From assembly GCA_024279425.1 (NCBI GenBank), contig JAJRRO010000010.1, positions 21,471-85,470 of the forward strand: DNA of 64,000 nucleotides. Direction: 5' to 3'. Below, in pieces: positions 19,229-26,739 of this stretch (positions are counted from its first letter, which is position 1; each line of letters starts with the position of its first letter). Both the position numbers and the translations under genes were made by a program. The notes beneath the pieces were generated by a model that was not told the DNA's origin, ran no database searches, and saw only the letters and a list, made by a program, of their open reading frames with translations. This DNA is from Bacteroidota bacterium. GTDB lineage: Bacteria > Bacteroidota > Bacteroidia > Flavobacteriales > Flavobacteriaceae.

Positions 19229-19257
19229 CGGCAACCAAAAAATGGTTGCCGTTTTTT
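19229..19257 (+). terminator. Intrinsic terminator after secA
   Basis: CGGCAACC, A-rich loop, GGTTGCCG, then TTTTTT. Strong stem 25 bp after the secA stop. Confidence 0.88.
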
Positions 19258-19327
19258 GGTTTTGCAGTGAGCCAATTCAGTTCGCAGAACGATGATCACG
19301 TTTCGTCTTCCAAATTATTTTCAACTA

Positions 19328-19360
19328 TTTTGATTTAATTGTAAAACATAACTAGCTTTA
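19328..19360 (+). promoter_or_regulatory. Candidate Bacteroidota-type promoter for the histidine kinase gene
   Basis: TTTTG at 19328-19332, a 20-bp spacer, then TAGCTTTA at 19353-19360. This fits the Bacteroidota pattern TTTG-N19 to 21-TAnnTTTG with one mismatch. It lies about 90 bp before the kinase start codon. It is based on sequence pattern only. Confidence 0.35.
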
Positions 19361-19450
19361 CATTAGATATTAATCTCCCCTTTCATTCCAAGAGGTATGG
19401 GATTAACGTAGAATTCATCATATCAGGACAAGTATTAAACACAAAACCAT

Positions 19451-20665
19451 ATGCCCGACCCAGTAATAGATCAGGAGCGTTTGAAAGATAAAATAAAATT
19501 GGTCCTTAAAGTCAATTACTTTTCTTCAATCCTAGCCATATTTTTTAGTATGGTCTGTTTATTTGCATTGAACATTACACAAATAATTCCATATGCTTTT
19601 TTGATTTTCGGAGTATTGAATTTGGCCAACACATGGGTATTCAAATATCATAAAATATTGATCATAACATATAACATTTCTTCCATAATGGCCCTAATCA
19701 GTACTTTGATCATTTCGCTATATAGCGGAGGGATAAATAGTCCGTTCATATTTATTTTGGCCCTTATTGTCTTTGCCGGTTATGTCACCACACGCAAATA
19801 TGGGCAAGTGTATCTAAACTTGATATTTTTTCTTATCATTTTGGTCTATTCCCAAAGTATTCCTGAATTTACTTTCACTTTCAATGCAATTGAACCACAA
19901 TCCCAAAACCTTTTTAGTCTATTCAGCGTACTTTTTTCAGTCTATCTTTTAGGCAATGTTTTTGGAAAAAACCTGCTAAGGACCCATCACGGCCTGTACA
20001 AATCAAAAATGGAAATTGAAAAACGCATCAAAGAAAAAGAAACTTTACTTAAGGAAATTCATCATCGCGTAAAAAACAATTTACAGACCGTATCAAGTTT
20101 ATTAAGTCTGCAATCACGAAATATAGAGGATGTAGGAATGAAAAACATTATAAAAAGCAGCCAGAACAGGGTTATTTCCATGGCTATGGTCCATGAAATG
20201 TTGTACATGAGGGATGACCTCTCAACAATTGAATACGGGTCCTATGTACAAGAGTTGAGTGAGTATCTCCTTCGCTCTTTAAAAGGCTCTGAAAATAACG
20301 TAAAATTGAGTATCGATATTCCGGACATCAAATTGGGTATTGATACGGCTATTCCCCTTGGGCTATTGATCAATGAAACAATTACCAACGCCCTTAAGTA
20401 TGGCATTACAGATGAAAACGAAGGGGAAATAAGTATTGTCATGAAACAGGAAGAAAATAATGATTACATCCTAAGAATTGGTGACAATGGTATTGGCTTT
20501 CCCGATACAATTGACCACAATACCACTAAATCGCTTGGATTAAAACTTATTCATAATCTGACACGACAATTAAAAGGCACAATCACCAAAGATCTTTCCA
20601 AAAAAGGAACCAATTATATTGTTACGTTCCAGGAGGTGGCCAAGCAGTTTCACTCGGTAGCCTAA
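19451..20665 (+). CDS. Membrane sensor histidine kinase, HisKA_2 type
   Basis: 404 residues. About six hydrophobic segments (residues 25-175) form a membrane sensor without a large periplasmic domain. A HisKA_2 dimerisation box follows (LLKEIHHRVKNNLQ, phospho-acceptor probably His205), then a HATPase domain with N-box INETITNALKYG and G-box RIGDNGIGFP. HisKA_2 kinases usually signal to a separate response regulator, but none is encoded nearby, so this is an orphan kinase. It has its own candidate promoter and follows the secA terminator. Confidence 0.88.
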   Translation: MPDPVIDQERLKDKIKLVLKVNYFSSILAIFFSMVCLFALNITQIIPYAFLIFGVLNLANTWVFKYHKILIITYNISSIMALISTLIISLYSGGINSPFIFILALIVFAGYVTTRKYGQVYLNLIFFLIILVYSQSIPEFTFTFNAIEPQSQNLFSLFSVLFSVYLLGNVFGKNLLRTHHGLYKSKMEIEKRIKEKETLLKEIHHRVKNNLQTVSSLLSLQSRNIEDVGMKNIIKSSQNRVISMAMVHEMLYMRDDLSTIEYGSYVQELSEYLLRSLKGSENNVKLSIDIPDIKLGIDTAIPLGLLINETITNALKYGITDENEGEISIVMKQEENNDYILRIGDNGIGFPDTIDHNTTKSLGLKLIHNLTRQLKGTITKDLSKKGTNYIVTFQEVAKQFHSVA

Positions 20666-20769
20666 ACCTGGATTTTCGCTTTCCTAAAACTTCGATAATC
20701 CGATACCAAGGGTAGGATTTTTCTAGTTATATTCCCTATATTTAGGTGACTAATTCAAAATACCTTTCC

Positions 20770-23295
20770 ATGCTTAAAAGACTGCTTCTTTTGGTACTGT
20801 TTTGTGGTTCAACACTTTACGGTCAAGATTATTTTTTAAAAAAATTCCATCCTTTTAATACTGACATTCCATCACCAGAACAATTTTTGGGCTATGGCAT
20901 TGGAGAACATCATACCCGACACGATTTAATTGTTGCCTATTTGGAAAAACTGGCCGAAACATCTGACCGAGCTTCCATTCATTATTATGGCAAAACCCAT
21001 GAAGGACGTAAATTGGTAATCTTGACGATTAGTTCGCCATCCAATTTGGCCAATCTTGATACTCTAAAACGGCAGCATTTGGCATTTACCAACCCTAACG
21101 GTAATGTGACAAACTATAATGATGTTCCCATCTTCATCAATCTTGCCTATAATGTTCATGGCAACGAGCCATCGAGTTCTGAGGCCGCAATGTTAAGTGC
21201 CTATACCTTTGCCGCTTCAAACAACCCAGAAATTCTAAGCTATTTGGATAATGCAGTGATTTTCGTTGACCCAACACTAAATCCTGATGGCCGTGATCGA
21301 CATACGCAATGGGCAAATTCGTATCAAGGAAAGCCTGAAGTCGCTGACCCACAAGACGTCGAACATAATGAATATTGGCCTGGAGGGCGTACCAATCACT
21401 ATTGGTTTGATTTAAATAGAGACTGGTTATTAGGTATTCACCCAGAAAGCAGGGGGAAATTAAAATGGTACCATGAATGGTATCCCAATATAGTAACCGA
21501 TTTTCATGAAATGGAATCACAAAGTTCCTATTTCTTTGAGCCTATGAAGACCAATGGCTCATTGGATCCTATTATGCCAAAAGAAAATTTCGAAGACCTC
21601 AATGATATGTTTGGAACCCAATTTGCCAAGGCCTTGGATAGTATTGGCTCTTTTTACTTTACAAAGGAGGTATTTGATGGCACATACCCAGGGTACGGTT
21701 CTTCATATCCCGATTTACAGGGTGGTCTTGGCTTACTGTTTGAGCAGGCCAGTTCTAGAGGGCATAAACAGACAACCGCTTTTGGAGAGATAACTTTCCC
21801 TTTCACCATTCGTAATCAGTACACCTCAAGCATTACAACAGTTAAAACCGCTGTAAAGAACAAAGCTTATATGCGTAAATACCAACAAGACTTCTTTAAA
21901 AGTGCAATCACAAATTCTGCCAAAAGTAAAATTAAGGGGTATTCCTTTGGAGATGTACATGACCAAAACCGCAACAAGGCCTTTATAGATAAACTTTTAT
22001 TACACAAGATCGATGTCTATACATCGGGGAATACATTTGTCGTCCCTACCCAGCAGGCACAATATAGAATGGTACAATCAATGTTCGAGACCTATTCAAA
22101 ATATAGGGATAGCGTATATTATGATGCTTCCGCCTGGTCTGTTGGCAATTTTTACAACATGAAATACCGCCCAGTAAATTCCCTTAATTTGGGTGATAAG
22201 ATTACCTCTACCGATGGATTGGTTAAGGTGTCGGCAATTCAAAAATCAAACTATGCCTATATTGTTGATTGGGATGATTACAATGCTCCTGCAGCACTTC
22301 ATTTTCTTCAGTCGAACGGATTGATCGTCTCATCTTCCTTTAAACCCTTTACCGCGAAGATAGGATCTGAATCCAAATCCTTTAATTATGGTTCTTTAGT
22401 CATTCCAGTACGTTTACAAAAAAAAGATGCCAACAAAACGTACCAATTGATCCAGAAGGCGCAGCAGAAATACCAAGTGCCCATATATGCTGTGAACTCG
22501 GGCTATAATTTAAAGGGTATTGATTTAGGAAGTAGATATATTTCACCACTAAAAAAGCCCAAAGTAGCTATGCTCATTGGAAAAGGAGTTCGCGCTTATG
22601 AAGCAGGTGAGGTTTGGCATCTGTTAGACACAAGGGTTCACATGCCCATTGCCAAAATCCCATTGCGAAATTTCAACAAGGCCAATCTGGACAAGTATAA
22701 AACCTTGGTCATGGTTTCGGGTTCCTATGAATTTACCGAAAAACAACAGGCAAAAATCAAAGACTGGGTCAGTAAGGGTAATACATTGATTACCATTGGC
22801 ACCGCAACCAAATGGGCTGTTGAAAAAAAATTGGTAAAGGAAAAATTGACAAATGTAAAAAAGGACACTTCAAAGGCTATCGTTCGTAAACCTTATGTCG
22901 AGGCTGTGGAGAATATAGGTAAAGAAAGCGTTGGGGGAGTGGTTATCAAGGTGGATTTAGATACGACCCATCCTCTGGCCTTTGGATATCATGATACGTC
23001 GATTCCGGTATATAAAAACAATACGGTTTGGCTGGCACCCAGTAAAAATGAATATGCCACCGTGGCCAAATATGCCTCAAGCCCACATATAGATGGATTC
23101 ATTACGAAAAAAAACATGGAAGAGAACCTAAAGCCATCCGCCTCACTAGTGGTGAGCAAAGTAGACTCTGGAAGGGTGATCTTATTTGCCGACAACCCGA
23201 ATTTTAGAGGTTCATGGTATGGCACTAACAGGCTTTTTTTAAATGCGCTGTTTTTAGGAAATCATATCAATGTACCCACAAAAAGTTCTAACTAA
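20770..23295 (+). CDS. Secreted M14 family zinc metallocarboxypeptidase
   Basis: 841-residue exported peptidase. The chosen start, ATG 20770, opens a clear signal peptide (MLKRLLLLVLFCGSTLYGQD); the frame also allows GTG 20746. The M14 catalytic domain covers about residues 25-380. Zinc ligands are His130 and Glu133 (HGNE) and His246 (DFHEMES), the substrate Arg is in LNPDGRDR, and the catalytic Glu is probably Glu325 (LLFEQASSRG). The C-terminal half (about 400-841) contains a glutamine-amidotransferase-like fold (VAMLIGKGVRAYEAGEVW) typical of large bacteroidotal M14 peptidases. It should degrade extracellular or periplasmic peptides. The amidohydrolase gene follows after 123 bp. Confidence 0.85.
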   Translation: MLKRLLLLVLFCGSTLYGQDYFLKKFHPFNTDIPSPEQFLGYGIGEHHTRHDLIVAYLEKLAETSDRASIHYYGKTHEGRKLVILTISSPSNLANLDTLKRQHLAFTNPNGNVTNYNDVPIFINLAYNVHGNEPSSSEAAMLSAYTFAASNNPEILSYLDNAVIFVDPTLNPDGRDRHTQWANSYQGKPEVADPQDVEHNEYWPGGRTNHYWFDLNRDWLLGIHPESRGKLKWYHEWYPNIVTDFHEMESQSSYFFEPMKTNGSLDPIMPKENFEDLNDMFGTQFAKALDSIGSFYFTKEVFDGTYPGYGSSYPDLQGGLGLLFEQASSRGHKQTTAFGEITFPFTIRNQYTSSITTVKTAVKNKAYMRKYQQDFFKSAITNSAKSKIKGYSFGDVHDQNRNKAFIDKLLLHKIDVYTSGNTFVVPTQQAQYRMVQSMFETYSKYRDSVYYDASAWSVGNFYNMKYRPVNSLNLGDKITSTDGLVKVSAIQKSNYAYIVDWDDYNAPAALHFLQSNGLIVSSSFKPFTAKIGSESKSFNYGSLVIPVRLQKKDANKTYQLIQKAQQKYQVPIYAVNSGYNLKGIDLGSRYISPLKKPKVAMLIGKGVRAYEAGEVWHLLDTRVHMPIAKIPLRNFNKANLDKYKTLVMVSGSYEFTEKQQAKIKDWVSKGNTLITIGTATKWAVEKKLVKEKLTNVKKDTSKAIVRKPYVEAVENIGKESVGGVVIKVDLDTTHPLAFGYHDTSIPVYKNNTVWLAPSKNEYATVAKYASSPHIDGFITKKNMEENLKPSASLVVSKVDSGRVILFADNPNFRGSWYGTNRLFLNALFLGNHINVPTKSSN

Positions 23296-23418
23296 AAGTA
23301 ATTTCAATACATCCATCTGATGAAATAAAGAGATATATTCAACTGAACCACTAAAACCAAATAGAAAATGTCCTTTTCGGAGGAAGGGACATAATTAACT
23401 AACAATACAACCTTCAAA

Positions 23419-24984
23419 ATGAAAAAAATAACCATCTTTTTGACCACGGTTCTTTTATGGAGCTTAAATGGTACTGCGCAAAGCGCACAGGGTGACGGTC
23501 CACATTCCCAATTGATAATTCGAGGTGTAATGCTCATAAACGGTAATGGAGCGCCTCCACAAGGCCCTATTGACATTGTTGTAGAAAAGAATGTCATCAA
23601 AAAAATTCAGGTTGTAGGATATCCTGGTGTGACCATTGAGGAATCTGGCCGACCAAAATTAAGACCCGGGGGCAAGGAACTCGATTGCAACGGAATGTAC
23701 CTTATGCCTGGATTTGTTGATATGCACGGCCATATTGGAGGCACTTCGCAAGGCGCTGATTCGGAATATGTATTTAGGTTATGGATGAGTCATGGCATTA
23801 CCACAGTTCGGGAACCCAGTGGTCGCGGCCTGGACTATACCCTAGATCTTAAGCGTAAAAGTGCCAAAAATGAAATCGTTGCACCCCGAATTTTGGCCTA
23901 TACTGGTTTTGGTCAAGGCAATGACGGCCCGATCACTACGCCAGAAATGGCCCGAAAATGGGTCAGAAACAATGCTAAAAAAGGGGCAGATGGTGTTAAA
24001 TTTTTTGGTGCCGAGCCAGAAATCATGGATGCGGCCTTGCGTGAAAACAAAAAGCTCGGGCTGGGCTCTGCATGCCACCATGCACAGACCACGGTAGCAA
24101 GATGGAATGTGCTACATTCTGCCAAAGCGGGACTCACTAGTATGGAACACTGGTATGGGCTTCCAGAAGCCCTGTTCGATAATCGCATGGTACAGGATTT
24201 CCCTTTGGATTATAACTATAATAACGAGCAACACAGATTTGAACAAGCAGGTCGTTTATGGAAACAGGCTGCAGAGCCCTACTCTGAGCATTGGAATGCT
24301 GTAATGGAAGAATTATTGGCCTTGGATTTTACCTTGGACCCCACTTTCAACATTTATGAGGCCAGTCGTGATCTACAACGGGCGAGACGTGCAGAATGGC
24401 ATGAAGAATATACCCTGCCATCGCTCTGGGATTTCTATCAACCCAGTAAAATATCCCACGGTTCGTATTGGCATGATTGGGGTACTGAACAAGAAATTGT
24501 CTGGAAAGAAAACTACAAACTTTGGATGACCTTTGTGAACGAATACAAAAACCGAGGAGGACGCGTCACTACAGGTTCCGATTCAGGGTTTATTTTCCAA
24601 TTGTATGGTTTTGCCTATGTGCGTGAATTGGAGTTGTTACGAGAAGCGGGGTTCCATCCTTTGGAGATTATTCGATCTGCAACCTTGAATGGCGCTGAAG
24701 CTTTGGGAATGGATGATAAGATTGGGAGCGTTAGGGTAGGTAAACTTGCCGATTTTGCCATTGTTGAGGAAAACCCGCTTAAAAATCTAAAGGTGTTGTA
24801 TGGGACCGGCGCCATAAGACTTACCGAAGATAACGAAGTTGTTCGCGTTGGTGGTGTAAAATATACCATTAAAGACGGTATCATATATGACGCCAAAGCC
24901 TTGCTTAAAGAAGTAAAGGATATGGTTACAGCCGAAAAACAAAAATTAAACTACAAAATAATACAGCCAGGAATACAGGAATAG
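23419..24984 (+). CDS. Secreted amidohydrolase family protein
   Basis: 521 residues with a signal peptide (cleavage near residue 22). The metal-dependent hydrolase core begins with GFVDMHGHIGG (His103 and His105, metal ligands), then His in SACHHAQTT and SMEHWYG, Asp in TGSDSGFIF, and the closing GKLADFAIVEENP strand. This is the imidazolonepropionase/prolidase-like branch of the superfamily; many secreted members act on dipeptides or cyclic amides. It follows the M14 peptidase on the same strand, so a joint role in peptide breakdown is reasonable. Exact substrate unknown. Confidence 0.8.
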   Translation: MKKITIFLTTVLLWSLNGTAQSAQGDGPHSQLIIRGVMLINGNGAPPQGPIDIVVEKNVIKKIQVVGYPGVTIEESGRPKLRPGGKELDCNGMYLMPGFVDMHGHIGGTSQGADSEYVFRLWMSHGITTVREPSGRGLDYTLDLKRKSAKNEIVAPRILAYTGFGQGNDGPITTPEMARKWVRNNAKKGADGVKFFGAEPEIMDAALRENKKLGLGSACHHAQTTVARWNVLHSAKAGLTSMEHWYGLPEALFDNRMVQDFPLDYNYNNEQHRFEQAGRLWKQAAEPYSEHWNAVMEELLALDFTLDPTFNIYEASRDLQRARRAEWHEEYTLPSLWDFYQPSKISHGSYWHDWGTEQEIVWKENYKLWMTFVNEYKNRGGRVTTGSDSGFIFQLYGFAYVRELELLREAGFHPLEIIRSATLNGAEALGMDDKIGSVRVGKLADFAIVEENPLKNLKVLYGTGAIRLTEDNEVVRVGGVKYTIKDGIIYDAKALLKEVKDMVTAEKQKLNYKIIQPGIQE

Positions 24985-25090
24985 TCAAATCGGGATTCGT
25001 TGACCTCCTCTACTACATAACGCTACATTTTGAAAATACTTAGCTATACCTCCAATTGGTACTGCAGTATATTATGTAGAGAAATAAATC

Positions 25091-25222
25091 CTATTTCCGA
25101 ACGGGAACCTTCAAGGGTTGTAAAAAACCTTTGGTCTTTGGAAAAAGAACTACGTTCACCATAAAAAGTACAACGGAAATCAATAGAATAAAAAGTATCA
25201 TAATCTGCAGGTTTTTAAACAT
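25091..25222 (-). CDS. Putative small membrane protein, 43 residues
   Basis: ATG at 25220-25222 on the minus strand opens a 43-codon frame with one long hydrophobic helix (IMILFILLISVVLFMVNVVL, residues 7-26) and a basic tail ending PLKVPVRK. It lies 49 bp downstream of the small secreted protein gene at 25272-25529 on the same strand, so the two could share a transcript. The hydrophobic-then-basic composition is unlikely for random AT-rich DNA but not decisive. No family recognised. Confidence 0.45.
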   Translation of the reverse strand: MFKNLQIMILFILLISVVLFMVNVVLFPKTKGFLQPLKVPVRK

Positions 25223-25271
25223 CGTTTGGGGGTGATGTTCTTTTTAGAGTTTATTAATTCGGTTACGAATA

Positions 25272-25529
25272 TTACGATAATTTGGGTTTGTCTTTTTTCG
25301 TAGTAAAAGCCAAAGCCTTCTTTATACGAGAGTTTTTAAACTTGTATAATCGTGCTACTTTTTTTTTGGTAATAGCCTTAACTTCTTTAAAATTGCTAGA
25401 AGTGCCAATCCCACTATCCAAAACAGCGCCCATTTTAAGAGGTTCCACTGTATCATAATCTTGTGTGTTTTGTGCTAGAGCCATAGCTCCGAAAAAAAGA
25501 ATAAAAATAAGAGTGATAATTGCTTTCAT
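25272..25529 (-). CDS. Small secreted protein, YKFK-SRIKKAL family (copy 1)
   Basis: 85 residues: signal peptide (MKAIITLIFILFFGAMALAQ), a variable Ser/Thr/acidic middle, and a strongly basic C-terminus reading ARLYKFKNSRIKKALAFTTK, then KDKPKLS. The same C-terminal block occurs in the genes at 26140, 30768 and 34302. I do not recognise a characterised family; related short proteins occur in other Flavobacteriaceae. After signal cleavage the product would be about 65 residues, periplasmic or secreted. The leader contains a GGGGT/ACCCC hairpin 5 nt before the start codon and two half-sites further upstream. Confidence 0.75.
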   Translation of the reverse strand: MKAIITLIFILFFGAMALAQNTQDYDTVEPLKMGAVLDSGIGTSSNFKEVKAITKKKVARLYKFKNSRIKKALAFTTKKDKPKLS

Positions 25530-26139
25530 GACTTGGGGTCTTGCTATATAAAGATAACCCCGTATACAGCTCTAGGAGGGTTGTAAATCGTTGAAAGTCA
25601 ATGATTTTTCGGTTATCGAAAAAAGTTTGGATAAAGTGCAGGGAAAGTTGGATAAACGTTTTGGAGACCAAAAGCCATTTATCGATAAATAGTGGTGTTA
25701 AACGATATTTTGATAAGTATTTATATAGGTTTCTGAACCAATATTTTTATGGAAGTCATCTATTCAATATAGGAATTCGGCTAGTGGGTCTAAAGATTCA
25801 AAAAACAAACCACTTGCTATCTTCCATGGAAATCAATGGAGTTGATACTTCTTCAAAACTGAAATTAAGGACCTCGGTGAAGACTAAGAATTCGGTTTAA
25901 AAAGGCAAACCATCCGGGCATATCCTGCAGCATCACCCAAAATTCAAATATCGGTATATTTCTATTTCCATGAAGAAAGACGAAAAAGAAGTTTGGATGA
26001 ATATCTTCCGAGTTGACTTTGGGGGTAAAAATTGACAAACAAAGCCATTATAGATTGGTGGTAATAGGAATCACTTTATCCGCATAAAGTCAATTGATAA
26101 CAAAAAAATGTACTGGATGTTAAAAAGAGATACTTGACC
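25530..26139. other. Non-coding stretch holding the leader of copy 1
   Basis: The left third (25530-25640) is the conserved leader and operator of the small secreted protein gene. A plus-strand frame at 25601-25900 starts inside this conserved leader and has no recognisable features, so it is not accepted as a gene. From about 25650 to 26139 I see no gene, repeat or RNA. Confidence 0.5.
25584..25613 (-). promoter_or_regulatory. Candidate operator of copy 1: two half-sites 21 bp apart
   Basis: Read on the minus strand: ACCGAAAAA, 12 bp, AACGATTTA, 55 nt before the ATG. The same order, spacing and distance are seen before the two copies at 30768 and 34302, and in a weaker form before 26140. 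Two imperfect 9-bp direct repeats about 12 bp apart is the layout of LytTR-type response-regulator sites; that link is inference. Confidence 0.45.
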
Positions 26140-26379
26140 CTAAGCCAGCTTCAAACGTCCCTTCTTGGTACTAAATGCCAAGGCGCTTTTTATTTTAGAA
26201 TGTTTAAACTTATAAATACCAGTCAGGTTATTTTTGCTTTTCAAGGAAGATTTGTATAACGGGGTAGTCAATACAAAACCCTTTTCCTGTAGGTGTATTT
26301 TCTTTTGGTGGCTTTTGTCCTGGGCATGGGAAATAGCTCCTATACATAAAAATACTGTCAGCAAGAAAAAGGTTCGCAT
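26140..26379 (-). CDS. Small secreted protein, YKFK-SRIKKAL family (copy 2)
   Basis: 79 residues: signal peptide (MRTFFLLTVFLCIGAISHAQ), short polar middle, and the shared basic C-terminus, here TGIYKFKHSKIKSALAFSTK then KGRLKLA. It is the most diverged of the four copies in signal peptide and middle region, yet keeps Y-K-F-K, S-K-I-K and A-L-A-F-S-T-K. It is transcribed in the same direction as the other copies. No hairpin like those of the other copies is seen at the start codon. Function unknown. Confidence 0.72.
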   Translation of the reverse strand: MRTFFLLTVFLCIGAISHAQDKSHQKKIHLQEKGFVLTTPLYKSSLKSKNNLTGIYKFKHSKIKSALAFSTKKGRLKLA

Positions 26380-26739
26380 AGCTTTAGTTCGTTTGGTTCC
26401 CTTTGATAACTGACGATGGTCTGTTTTCCTTTATAATTATTCGATAAAAAGTATTATTTTACCGTTAAACTGTACTTTTACCGATGAAATACATAGTTTC
26501 ATCGAGGAACTCCATTTTTCATTAACACACTTTATCGGTTTTTTTTAGTAGTTCATCGATAATTGTAAATATTCAAAGTATCCTAAAATTCGAAAATGAG
26601 ATTGTTTAAGGAATGTTTTCCAACAGTCGGGGTTCAATCCGCTGATAAGAAATCAGAATAATCAATGGCGCAATTTCAAGAATTATAATAACCTTACCAT
26701 AACCCTGACACTTAATAAGGGATACAGATCAAGCCTCCT
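26380..26739. other. Non-coding stretch between copy 2 and the ABC permease gene
   Basis: It contains the leader of the small secreted protein gene (26380-26540) with ACCG-type repeats and the GATGAAA/TTTCATC inverted repeat. The rest up to 26739 is AT-rich without a gene. No terminator is obvious after the ABC permease gene, which ends at 26740. Confidence 0.45.
26437..26466 (-). promoter_or_regulatory. Candidate operator of copy 2 (weaker match)
   Basis: On the minus strand the two CG centres (in AACGGTAAA and ATCGAATAA) are 21 bp apart and the nearer half-site is 58 nt before the ATG, matching the spacing seen for the other three copies although the bases differ. About 25 bp further upstream lies an inverted repeat, GATGAAA / TTTCATC. 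Confidence 0.3.

Noticed and set aside
25601..25900. 99-codon plus-strand frame
   Set aside because: Its start lies inside the conserved leader/operator of the opposite-strand small secreted protein gene; no signal, domain or neighbour support.
26610..26650. GGGTTCAATCC-like T-loop sequence
   Set aside because: No acceptor, D or anticodon stems could be drawn around it, so not a tRNA.
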